Part shown: positions 1 to 6,623 of the stretch, piece after piece
Layout: each line of letters begins with the position of its first letter
Position numbering within the stretch: position 1 is the stretch's first letter
Source: Victivallaceae bacterium
GTDB lineage: Bacteria > Verrucomicrobiota > Lentisphaeria > Victivallales > Victivallaceae
DNA length: 6,623 nt
Assembly: GCA_028698975.1 (NCBI GenBank)
Contig: JAQVVK010000117.1
Location: 1-6,623 of the forward strand
Direction: 5' to 3'
Notes under the pieces: generated by a model
Databases searched by the model: none
Told to the model about the DNA's origin: nothing
What the model saw: only the letters and a program-made list of their open reading frames with translations
Translations under genes and position numbers: made by a program

Positions 1-1250
<1,250 letters not shown>

Positions 1251-1285
1251 GATTTCTCTTCATTGGTTATGGTTTGCACTTATTA

Positions 1286-1321
1286 ATTCTATAATATATC
1301 ACCCCGGCGGCGAACTTTCAA
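1286..1321 (-). promoter_or_regulatory. Predicted sigma-70-type promoter of typA
   Basis: On the minus strand TTGAAA (1321-1316) is followed after 17 bases by TATATT (1298-1293). This is a good match to the -35/-10 consensus with ideal spacing, and it lies inside an AT-rich patch that stands out from the GC-rich surroundings. Transcription would start near 1286, giving a leader of about 36 bases before the typA ATG. An overlapping TATTAT hexamer three bases downstream is an alternative -10. The call rests on sequence match only. Confidence 0.6.
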
Positions 1322-1397
1322 TGCGCCCGGCCTACTTTAATCGATAATGTTCGCGCTTTGACCGCTAAATCGGTTGCAAGTCGCCGCCGGCCGGGGT
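1301..1397. repeat. Inverted repeat placed in the spacers of the two divergent promoters
   Basis: The left arm (1301-1313, ACCCCGGCGGCGA) has as its reverse complement TCGCCGCCGGGGT. The right arm (1381-1397) reads TCGCCGCCGG CCGG GGT, which is the same 13 bases with a 4-base CCGG insertion. Each arm sits between the -35 and -10 hexamers of its own promoter (typA leftward, U32 gene rightward). The arms are about 67 bases apart, too far for a tight hairpin. They could be operator half-sites for one regulator, or a relic of an inverted promoter duplication. GCCGCC-type words are common in this genome, so chance cannot be excluded. Confidence 0.4.
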
Positions 1398-1402
1398 ATA
1401 GT
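1374..1402 (+). promoter_or_regulatory. Predicted sigma-70-type promoter of the U32 gene
   Basis: TTGCAA (1374-1379) and TATAGT (1397-1402) are separated by exactly 17 bases, matching the consensus at 4/6 and 5/6 positions. The start of transcription would normally fall 6-8 bases after the -10, that is at 1408-1410, on the ATG at 1409. The mRNA would therefore be leaderless or nearly so. No experimental support is available here. Confidence 0.55.
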
Positions 1403-1408
1403 AACCGG

Positions 1409-3445
1409 ATGAAAGAATTCAAACCTAAAACCTTGCCCGAATTGCTGGCTCCCGCCGGTACCCCGGAGTGCGCCATCGCCGCCTGCGACGCCGGTGCCGA
1501 CGCGGTTTACTGCGGGCTGGGGCGTTTCAACGCCCGGGCGCGGGCGGGCAACTTCACCATGGAATCCATGGGGCGGGTGATCGAGTATCTGCACGGCGAG
1601 GGGCGCAAACTCTATCTGGCGGTCAATACATTGGTCAAGGAAAGCGAATTGCCCGCCGCCGCCGAAATGCTGGCCGAAGCGGTCGCGCTGGGGCCGGACG
1701 CGGTTATCGTGCAAGACCTCGGGGTGCTGCGCATGATCCGCAAATATTTCCCGGAGCTGGTCATCCATGCCTCGACCCAGATGGGAATACACAACTCATC
1801 CGGGCTGGCCGAGGCGGCGCGCCTCGGTGTGCGCCGGGTGATACTGGAGCGTCAGGTGACCATGGGTGAACTGCGCCGCATGGCCGCCGCGTCGCCGGTG
1901 GAGTTGGAGGTGTTTATCCACGGTTCGCTCTGCTGTTCGCTCTCCGGCCGGTGTCTCCTGTCGGCGCAGACCGGCGGGTGGAGCGGCAACCGGGGGCAGT
2001 GCCGCCAGCTTTGCCGCCGCAGCTGGCATTTCCCGGGCGGCAGCGGTTTCGCGCTTTCGCCGGGCGATCTTGACGGCGAATCGATGTTGCCCGAGTTGAT
2101 CGGTCTCGGAGTTGCTTCGCTTAAGATCGAGGGGCGTTTGCGCGGGCCGGAATATGTTTGGAAAACGGTTCGCGCCTACCGGCTGCTGCTGGATGGCGGC
2201 GACCGCGGCGAAGCCGCCCGGCTTTTGGCCGCCACGGTCAGACGTCGCGGTACGACCGGCTTCTTTGAAGGCGGCGGGGGGAGCCGTTTGATCGACCCGG
2301 CCCGGCCCGGATTTCTGGGAAACGTGGTCGGCCGGGTTTTGAGTTCGGATCGCGACGGGTTGCATGTGCGGGCGACCGGGCGTATTCATCTTGGCGACAA
2401 ATACCGCCTTTATCCGCCGGACGGCGGTGAATCGGCCGATGGTTTCGAGCTGGCGAGACTGGCGGTGTCCGGTGCGCCGGCGTTGTCGGCGCGCTCCGGC
2501 GACGAGTGTTTCATGAGCGGCCGCTTTGTGGCGCAATCCGGCTGGCTGCTCTGCAAGACCGGAGAGAACGGTTATGATTTCAGTCGGCGGGTCGCTGCTC
2601 TGCCGCCCGCCCGTTTCCCGGTGAAGCTTAAACTGGAATTGACTTCTGCGTGCTGGCGTGTTTCCAGCCCGGCTCTTGCGGAAGTGTGGGTCAAAACGGT
2701 CGATTTCGCCCCGGCCGAGCGCGCTCCTTTTGCGGCTCCGACGGCTGAAGCCGCGTTTCGGGAGGCGGTGCCGTCTCCGTGGCGAGCCGGCCGGATCGAC
2801 GTCCGGGTTTCCGGGAGTTTCTTTGTGCCATCAAGTCTGCTCAAGGCGTTGCGGCGCGAATTTTGGGGGTGGGCGGCGGAGCGGCTCGACCCGGCTCCCA
2901 ACCGGTCGGCGTCGGCCGGTTTGATGCGATTTTTCAAGGATTACGAGGCCATGACCGCGGCGAAAGCCGCCGCGCCGGTTCCGGCCGGGGCGGAGTGTCA
3001 AATGTGCGCTTTTGTGCCGGAGGGCGGTTTGCCTGCCGAGCGCGAACGCGTGAAGCAGGCGTATGAATCGGGAATCCGTCGTTTCCGCGTGAATTCTTTG
3101 CATGGCTTTGATCTCTTGCGCGAATTTCCGGGCGCGGTGGCGGTGACGGAGTTTCCACTGCCGGTGGCCAACTCGATGGCGGCGGCGGAGTTAGCAGATC
3201 TTGGCGCGACGGCGGCGGGGTTTGACCCGGAGCTGGACGAACCGGCTCGCGCCGCGTTGCGCGAACACTCGCCGGTGCCGCTGATCGAACCCGGCGAGCC
3301 GCCGCTTTTGGTCACCCGCATTGCGCTGCCGTCGGGCCGGTGGAGCGACCGCCGCGGCAACATTTACACGGTCGATTTCGACCCGGTCGAAAAACTCTAC
3401 CGGCTTTTTTCCGAACAGCCGTTTAGCGTCGAAACATTGCATTAG
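1409..3445 (+). CDS. U32 family protein, RlhA-like (probable 23S rRNA C2501 hydroxylation factor), 678 aa
   Basis: U32 proteins were first annotated as peptidases/collagenases, but characterised members (RlhA, TrhP, UbiU/V) are Fe-S proteins that hydroxylate RNA bases or ubiquinone precursors. The length is close to that of E. coli RlhA (about 650 aa). The order of parts is: TIM-barrel U32 domain beginning at PELLAPAG (10-17); the U32 signature E167-V-F-I-H-G-S-L-C-C with G180-R-C182-L-L-S; further cysteines C198 and C202. C175/C176, C182, C198 and C202 are likely Fe-S ligands. A beta-rich insert lies around 295-350, a DUF3656-like part with FVPSSLLKALRRE near 470-485, and a C-terminal barrel half ending near TRIALPSG (about 634-641). 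The ATG at 1409 is chosen because the family begins just before PELLAPAG; an in-frame TTG at 1358 would add 17 unconserved residues and lies upstream of the promoter. There is no clear Shine-Dalgarno. Family membership is firm; the RlhA assignment is inferred from length and architecture. Confidence 0.9.
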   Translation: MKEFKPKTLPELLAPAGTPECAIAACDAGADAVYCGLGRFNARARAGNFTMESMGRVIEYLHGEGRKLYLAVNTLVKESELPAAAEMLAEAVALGPDAVIVQDLGVLRMIRKYFPELVIHASTQMGIHNSSGLAEAARLGVRRVILERQVTMGELRRMAAASPVELEVFIHGSLCCSLSGRCLLSAQTGGWSGNRGQCRQLCRRSWHFPGGSGFALSPGDLDGESMLPELIGLGVASLKIEGRLRGPEYVWKTVRAYRLLLDGGDRGEAARLLAATVRRRGTTGFFEGGGGSRLIDPARPGFLGNVVGRVLSSDRDGLHVRATGRIHLGDKYRLYPPDGGESADGFELARLAVSGAPALSARSGDECFMSGRFVAQSGWLLCKTGENGYDFSRRVAALPPARFPVKLKLELTSACWRVSSPALAEVWVKTVDFAPAERAPFAAPTAEAAFREAVPSPWRAGRIDVRVSGSFFVPSSLLKALRREFWGWAAERLDPAPNRSASAGLMRFFKDYEAMTAAKAAAPVPAGAECQMCAFVPEGGLPAERERVKQAYESGIRRFRVNSLHGFDLLREFPGAVAVTEFPLPVANSMAAAELADLGATAAGFDPELDEPARAALREHSPVPLIEPGEPPLLVTRIALPSGRWSDRRGNIYTVDFDPVEKLYRLFSEQPFSVETLH

Positions 3446-3446
3446 A

Positions 3447-3481
3447 GGCGGCATAGCCCAAAACTCCCGCCGCCGTCTTTT
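3447..3481 (+). terminator. Probable Rho-independent terminator after the U32 gene
   Basis: GGCGGC (3447-3452), one base after the U32 stop codon, pairs with GCCGCC (3469-3474) across a 16-base loop. The sequence GTCTTTT follows. The stem is a solid 6 G:C pairs, but the loop is rather long and the T-tract is interrupted by a C, so termination may be partial. It fits the gene boundary before the gap. Confidence 0.45.
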
Positions 3482-3489
3482 CGCCATCC

Positions 3490-3720
3490 GGAAAATCAAA
3501 GGTTCGTTACGGAGAAAATGAACGCTTTATCGTCGGTATGGTCATCCGCGAAAATCAGGGAAAGTTTTATTGCGATCATGAGTTGGTGGAAATAGAAAAC
3601 GCGTATATTCAAGACGGCAAACCCAGAGCACGGGCAGCAAGTCATGAATCCGCGTCTGTTATCAATGTAATTCAAAATGCGCTAATATCAAGCGGTTTTG
3701 ACAAAACAGACCCAAAAACA
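3490..3720 (+). pseudogene. Remnant of an accessory gene, possibly the tail of a phage-type or polyvalent toxin protein
   Basis: One frame is open from 3457 to 3897. The part from about 3490 to 3720 reads like real protein: YGENERFIVGMVIRENQGKF, then YCDHELVEIENA, then a polar linker and SVINVIQNALISS. The arrangement (charged strand, YxDHELxEIE, linker, short helix xNVIQNAL) resembles, from memory, the C-terminal ends of phage minor-head and large polyvalent proteins carrying PBECR-type nuclease domains. I could not search this. There is no start codon or ribosome binding site at a plausible N terminus, the block is short, and the frame downstream turns into basic, Ser/Arg-rich sequence typical of noncoding translation. 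I therefore read it as a truncated remnant. The ATG at 3538 would start inside the conserved-looking block. A genuine small protein of about 119 residues from 3538 is the alternative. Confidence 0.35.
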
Positions 3721-3863
3721 GCAAATTTTCTGTCGCGCCGCCAAGCTCGAAGCTCGTCAAAATCAGCTTCACGGCTGGACAAAAAACGTCGCCGGAACTT
3801 TGGGCCGTATCGCCCATTGGAGTTTGAACACTCCACTTTATTGCCTTTTGCGAAAAATCCGGC

Positions 3864-3892
3864 TTGCGTTATTGCCTTTAACAGAGTATATT
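3864..3892 (+). promoter_or_regulatory. Candidate promoter of the HD-kinase-pyrF-der operon
   Basis: TTGCGT (3864-3869) and TATATT (3887-3892) are 17 bases apart, in the AT-rich end of the gap. The -10 is good; the -35 matches only the TTG core. The predicted start near 3899 would give a leader of about 31 bases carrying the strong ribosome binding site at 3919-3925. It is the only plausible promoter I see for the four plus-strand genes, which are packed too tightly for obvious internal ones. Confidence 0.4.
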
Positions 3893-3918
3893 TTTAATTG
3901 GATTATACATTGGCGGGT

Positions 3919-3925
3919 GGAGGAG
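3919..3925 (+). promoter_or_regulatory. Strong Shine-Dalgarno that fixes the HD-domain start
   Basis: GGAGGAG ends 5 bases before the ATG at 3931. It is the best ribosome binding site in the window and decides between that ATG and the longer TTG start at 3898, which has none. Confidence 0.8.
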
Positions 3926-3930
3926 CCTAT

Positions 3931-4527
3931 ATGGATACGGACGGGATAAAGAACTGGGCGATCGATTATATCGGACGCGGTTTGGATAGCGACCGGTTCT
4001 GCTATCACGGCCTTGGGCATACCCGCAATGTGGCCTGTGACGTCGCTTGTTTTGGCGCGGAATCCGGCTGCGGCGAGCCTGAAAAACAATTGCTTGCCGC
4101 CGCGGCATGGCTTCATGACGCGGGGTTTGTCACGTCGGGGCAGGTGGCGCACGAGGTGGAATCCGCCCGTATCGCGGCCGAAGTCCTGCCCGGGTTCGGG
4201 GCGACGGCGGCCGAAATCGATCAGGTGACAAAGTTGATCCTCGCCACGGATTTAGCCAGTCGGCCTGCCGGTCGGCTGGAGGAGATCATGCGCGACGCCG
4301 ACATCGGTCACACCGGCACCGACCGTTTTGGGCAGGAAGCCGCGCTGTTGCGTCGCGAAATAGCGGTTGGCGGCAAATCTTTTACCGACCTTGAATGGTA
4401 CAGATTTGAACTGGCATTTCTCGAAGCGCATCCGTTTTTTACCGAGGCCGCCCGTCGGTTGCGCGGCGAAAAACGGTTGGCCAACGCCGAAAAACTTAAA
4501 TCGCTTATCGCATTGGGGCTAAAATGA
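3931..4527 (+). CDS. HD-domain phosphohydrolase, 198 aa
   Basis: The protein is a small soluble member of the HD superfamily of metal-dependent phosphohydrolases. Visible metal-site elements are H26 and H30 in YHGLGHTRNV, the H62-D63 pair in AAWLHDAGF, H74 in a HEVESARIAAE helix, and D122/D124 in RDADIGHTG. The order H...HD...H...D is the complete HD site, so it should be active on a phosphate ester. The substrate cannot be told from sequence; nucleotides or signalling nucleotides are common for the superfamily. There is no signal peptide, membrane segment or attached sensory domain. It is the first gene of the operon. Its TGA overlaps the kinase ATG (ATGA at 4524-4527), so the two are probably translationally coupled and functionally linked. 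Confidence 0.85.
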   Translation: MDTDGIKNWAIDYIGRGLDSDRFCYHGLGHTRNVACDVACFGAESGCGEPEKQLLAAAAWLHDAGFVTSGQVAHEVESARIAAEVLPGFGATAAEIDQVTKLILATDLASRPAGRLEEIMRDADIGHTGTDRFGQEAALLRREIAVGGKSFTDLEWYRFELAFLEAHPFFTEAARRLRGEKRLANAEKLKSLIALGLK

Positions 4528-5495
4528 TTTCATCTATTGAAGGCAAGGAGCGTTACGAAATAGTCCGGCTGATCGCCGAGGGCGGCATGGGTGCGGTTTA
4601 TGAGGCCAAAAAGATCGGGGTGGCCGGTTTTGAAAAAAGGGTCGCCATCAAGGTTATGCTCGACAAACTTTCCGGCGACCGCGAGCAGGTCGAGCGTTTC
4701 ATCGACGAAGCCAAGCTGGTCGCCAATCTGATCCACGAAAATATCGTGCAGATCTATCAGCTTGACCGCTGTGCCGAGGGTTATTATTTCGTGCTTGAGT
4801 ATGTGGACGGCATTTCGTTGTTTGACCTGATGGACTTCCACGCCAAGATCGGCCGCACGCTGCCGCTGAATCTGGCGGTGTTCATCGCCGGCCGCATTGC
4901 CCGTGGACTGGCCTATGCCCACAGTCGCCGCGACACCGCCGGCAATCTGCTTGGCATTGTGCATTGCGACGTTTGTCCGCACAACATCCTCATCAATACC
5001 GAGGGAGTGCCCAAGCTGACCGACTTCGGGGTGGCGCGCATGAACCGGGTGGTTTCCGAACGGGTTTCCGGTAAGCTCGCCTACATGGCTCCGGAGCAGG
5101 CCCGGCTGGAAAAACTGGATTTCCGCGCCGATATTTACGCGCTCGGCATGGTGCTCTTTTACCTGCTTTCCGGCCAGCAGGCGCGTGATCTCACACGCGA
5201 CCCCGGCGAATTGCTGCTTGACGCCCGCAACAACCGTATCGGCTGGGAGAAGCTCCCGGCTCTGCCTCTTGATCTGGACGCTATTTTGCGCCGTATGCTT
5301 TCGACCGCCCCCGCCGACCGTTTCGACGACACGGCCGAACTCGCGCGTGAACTCGAATATTTCATTTACAAAGACGGCTACGGCCCGACCATTGTAACGC
5401 TGGCCGATTATATCCGCGAATTGATGCCGGGGCGGTGGTGCGCGGCGGAGCAGACGATCGACGATTGCGACAAGACCGTGGTAATACCAAAATAG
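4524..5495 (+). CDS. Soluble Hanks-type Ser/Thr protein kinase, non-RD, 323 aa
   Basis: This is a eukaryote-like protein kinase filling almost the whole chain, cytoplasmic, with no membrane segment or sensor domain. The canonical elements are present in order: glycine loop AEGGMGAVY (18-26, the first Gly replaced by A18), VAIK with K43, helix-C E62 in FIDEAKLVANL, catalytic loop H147-C-D-V-C-P-H-N154, DFG (167-169), APE (189-191), and D203 in the FRADIYALG helix F region. Catalytic D149, N154 and D167 are kept, so activity is expected. Unusual points: HRD has become HCD, and C148/C151 form a CxxC around the catalytic Asp. The short activation segment has S178 and S182 but no Thr. The tail after about residue 300 ends in TIDDCDKTVVIPK. 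GGGG at 4515-4518 serves as a weak ribosome binding site within the upstream gene, whose stop it overlaps by 4 bases. Its targets are unknown. Confidence 0.93.
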   Translation: MISSIEGKERYEIVRLIAEGGMGAVYEAKKIGVAGFEKRVAIKVMLDKLSGDREQVERFIDEAKLVANLIHENIVQIYQLDRCAEGYYFVLEYVDGISLFDLMDFHAKIGRTLPLNLAVFIAGRIARGLAYAHSRRDTAGNLLGIVHCDVCPHNILINTEGVPKLTDFGVARMNRVVSERVSGKLAYMAPEQARLEKLDFRADIYALGMVLFYLLSGQQARDLTRDPGELLLDARNNRIGWEKLPALPLDLDAILRRMLSTAPADRFDDTAELARELEYFIYKDGYGPTIVTLADYIRELMPGRWCAAEQTIDDCDKTVVIPK

Positions 5496-5510
5496 AACAA
5501 GGGAAATAAA

Positions 5511-6323
5511 ATGAACTTCATCGAGCAGTTGAAACACTCGTCACAGCTTAACCGCAGTCTGGTCTGCGTCGGGTTGGACCCCGATCTCGGAAAATTGCCG
5601 GAGTGCGTGCGCGGCGAAAAATATCCGCTTTTCGCTTTCAACAAGGCGATTGTCGATGCAACTCGCGACTGGGCCGCGTGCTACAAACCGCAGGCCGCCT
5701 ACTACGCGGGGCAAAACGCCGACGCCGAGCTGGCCATGACCATCGAATACATTCATGCCAATTCTCCGGATACACCGGTGATCCTCGACGTCAAGCGCGG
5801 CGACATCGGTTCGACGGCGGCCATGTACGCCCGCGAAGCCTTTGACCGCTACGGCGCGGACGCGGTGACGGTCAACCCCTACATGGGATTTGACGCGTTG
5901 CAGCCGTTTCTCGAACGGAGCGACAAGGGGGTGTTCATTTTGTGCCGCACCTCCAACCCGCACTCCGGAGACCTTCAGAATCTGGTCGCCGACGGCGCGC
6001 CGCTCTTTGAGCATGTGGCGAAACTGGCCCGCGATCAGTGGAATGCCAACGGCAACGCGGCACTGGTGGTCGGAGCCACCTACCCGGACGAATTGCGCCG
6101 GGTGCGTGAACTCTGCCCGACCCTGCCGTTTCTGGTGCCGGGCGTCGGCGCGCAGGGCGGCGATGTCGGAAAGGTGGTGCGACTGGGCTGCGACGCGGAC
6201 GGCGCGGGTCTGGTGGTCAATTCGTCGCGCGGCATAATTTACGCCTCCAAGGGCGAGGATTTTGCCGCCGCCGCCGGAGAAGCGGCCCGCAAACTGCGCG
6301 ACCAAATCAATTCATACAGGTAA
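5511..6323 (+). CDS. pyrF: Orotidine 5'-phosphate decarboxylase, type 2 (PyrF), 270 aa
   Basis: PyrF converts OMP to UMP plus CO2, the last step of de novo pyrimidine synthesis, in the cytoplasm. The single-domain TIM barrel is full length for the longer type-2 subfamily (about 270-310 aa). Visible elements are the first strand VCVGLDPD (18-25), YKPQAAYY (58-65), the catalytic ILDVKRGDIGSTA with the D93-x-K95-x-x-D98 triad, VNPYMG (121-126), the phosphate-loop PGVGAQGGD (210-218) and NSSRGI (237-242) with R240 as the likely phosphate ligand. All key residues are intact. AAGGGA (5499-5504), 6 bases before the ATG, is a good ribosome binding site. Pyr genes are not adjacent; pyrF sits 15 bases after the kinase and 3 bases before der, so it is co-transcribed with both. 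No pyrimidine attenuator or other separate control is visible before it. Confidence 0.97.
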   Translation: MNFIEQLKHSSQLNRSLVCVGLDPDLGKLPECVRGEKYPLFAFNKAIVDATRDWAACYKPQAAYYAGQNADAELAMTIEYIHANSPDTPVILDVKRGDIGSTAAMYAREAFDRYGADAVTVNPYMGFDALQPFLERSDKGVFILCRTSNPHSGDLQNLVADGAPLFEHVAKLARDQWNANGNAALVVGATYPDELRRVRELCPTLPFLVPGVGAQGGDVGKVVRLGCDADGAGLVVNSSRGIIYASKGEDFAAAAGEAARKLRDQINSYR

Positions 6324-6326
6324 ATT

Positions 6327-6623
6327 ATGACAGCAATAAAAATAGAAAAAGCGGTTCGTCCGCTGGGTACAATCGCCATTGTCGGCCGGCCCAATGTAGG
6401 CAAATCGTCGCTGTTCAACGCGGCGGCGGGTCGGCGGCTGTCGATCGTACACGAGATGCCGGGGGTGACCCGCGACCGGGTGGCGGCGTCGCTTATCCGC
6501 AACGGGCGGCGGTTTGAACTCATCGACACCGGCGGTCTGGGGCTTTTCGGAGCGTCAAAGGCCGATATGTGGGACGAACGTATTGCTTCCCAGGTCGAAG
6601 TCGCCGTGGCCGACGCCGACGTG
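6327..6623 (+). CDS. der: Ribosome assembly GTPase Der (EngA), N-terminal 99 residues (3' end cut by window edge)
   Basis: Der is an essential GTPase with two tandem G domains that acts in late maturation of the 50S subunit. Only 99 codons of a protein normally about 440-500 residues long lie in the window. They contain the first G domain up to just after G3: P-loop GRPNVGKSSLFN (20-31), switch I PGVTRDR with T48 (45-51) and DTGG (67-70) followed by LGLF. The PGVTRDR and DTGG pairing, with the N-terminal position of the domain, favours Der over Era or MnmE; the second G domain, which would prove it, is outside. There is a short 13-residue N-terminal extension before the first strand. The gene starts 3 bases after the pyrF stop, with ACAGG (6316-6320) as a weak ribosome binding site inside the end of pyrF, implying translational coupling. 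Confidence 0.92.
   Translation, partial: MTAIKIEKAVRPLGTIAIVGRPNVGKSSLFNAAAGRRLSIVHEMPGVTRDRVAASLIRNGRRFELIDTGGLGLFGASKADMWDERIASQVEVAVADADV

Larger units (their letters stand above)
3446..3930. other. Gap of 485 bases without an intact gene; AT-richer island
   Basis: Between the U32 stop and the HD-domain start no reading frame looks like a complete gene. Hand counting gives 159 G/C in 360 bases (44%) for 3541-3900, far below the flanking coding DNA. The first 30 bases hold the probable terminator. The middle holds a gene remnant in frame with 3490. The last 70 bases hold a promoter and ribosome binding site for the following operon. The composition change and broken coding content suggest an acquired and since decayed insertion. 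I found no terminal repeats, transposase fragment, tRNA or integrase. Confidence 0.6.

Noticed and set aside
1358..1408. TTG-initiated extension of the U32 protein
   Set aside because: It has no ribosome binding site, adds 17 unconserved residues and begins upstream of the predicted promoter.
1796..2536. Minus-strand open frame of 246 codons opposite the U32 gene
   Set aside because: Antisense to conserved U32 sequence including the signature cysteines; low-complexity translation rich in Ala, Arg and Gln.
3518..3595. Small 25-codon frame starting ATG 3518 with GGAG just upstream
   Set aside because: Spacing is only 3 bases, the peptide has no recognisable content and the overlapping frame carries the protein-like block.
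3841..3880. Direct repeat TTGCCTTTT / TTGCCTTTA upstream of the HD gene
   Set aside because: Nine-base near-repeat in an AT-rich stretch, with only two copies and no regular spacing; likely chance.
3898..3930. TTG-initiated extension of the HD-domain protein
   Set aside because: The strong GGAGGAG site lies inside it and serves the ATG at 3931; the extra 11 residues are unlike a domain start.
3838..4152. Minus-strand open frame of 104 codons overlapping the start of the HD gene
   Set aside because: Mostly antisense to the conserved HD motifs; no ribosome binding site or recognisable domain.
4530..5537. Minus-strand open frame of 335 codons opposite the kinase
   Set aside because: The plus strand encodes an unmistakable kinase with all catalytic motifs; the antisense frame is a codon-bias artefact with no ribosome binding site.
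5541..6305. Minus-strand open frame of 254 codons opposite pyrF
   Set aside because: Antisense to an intact PyrF with its full catalytic triad; same GC artefact.

Overview
The window looks like a piece of a GC-rich bacterial chromosome carrying core genes, from a lineage that uses eukaryote-like Ser/Thr kinases. Two sampled 60-base lines of coding sequence count 67% and 72% GC. The gene mix (BipA, a long U32 protein, a soluble Hanks-type kinase with a CPHN catalytic loop, a type-2 OMP decarboxylase, Der) and the wording of the proteins suggest the Planctomycetota/Verrucomicrobiota/Lentisphaerota group, perhaps Lentisphaerota. This is an impression from protein style only; no ribosomal RNA or other taxonomic marker is present.

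Layout. Bases 1-1250 (minus strand) hold the first 416 codons of the ribosome-associated GTPase BipA/TypA, cut by the left edge. Bases 1251-1408 form a divergent promoter region with a good sigma-70-type promoter in each direction; the two promoters share nearly the same spacer sequence in mirror image. Bases 1409-3445 (plus) encode a 678-residue U32-family protein of the RlhA (23S rRNA hydroxylation) type, whose predicted transcript starts at or next to its ATG. It is followed by a probable hairpin terminator. Bases 3446-3930 contain no convincing intact gene, are AT-richer (44% GC over 3541-3900) and hold what looks like the decayed tail of an accessory, possibly phage-type, gene. The 3' end of this gap carries a promoter and a strong ribosome binding site for the next operon.

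The plus-strand operon from 3931 onward is tight: an HD-domain phosphohydrolase (3931-4527), a Ser/Thr protein kinase (4524-5495, overlapping the previous gene by 4 bases), pyrF (5511-6323, 15 bases further on) and the start of der/engA (6327 to the right edge, 3 bases after pyrF).

How they fit together. BipA, the RlhA-like U32 protein and Der all act on the large ribosomal subunit, so half of the genes concern 50S assembly or modification. PyrF completes UMP synthesis. The kinase and the HD enzyme are the regulatory or unknown element, and translational coupling suggests they work together. The most unusual observation is in the kinase: the catalytic-loop HRD motif reads HCDVCPHN, a non-RD kinase with a CxxC pair enclosing the catalytic aspartate. 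I see no CRISPR array, tRNA, rRNA, insertion sequence or complete mobile element.
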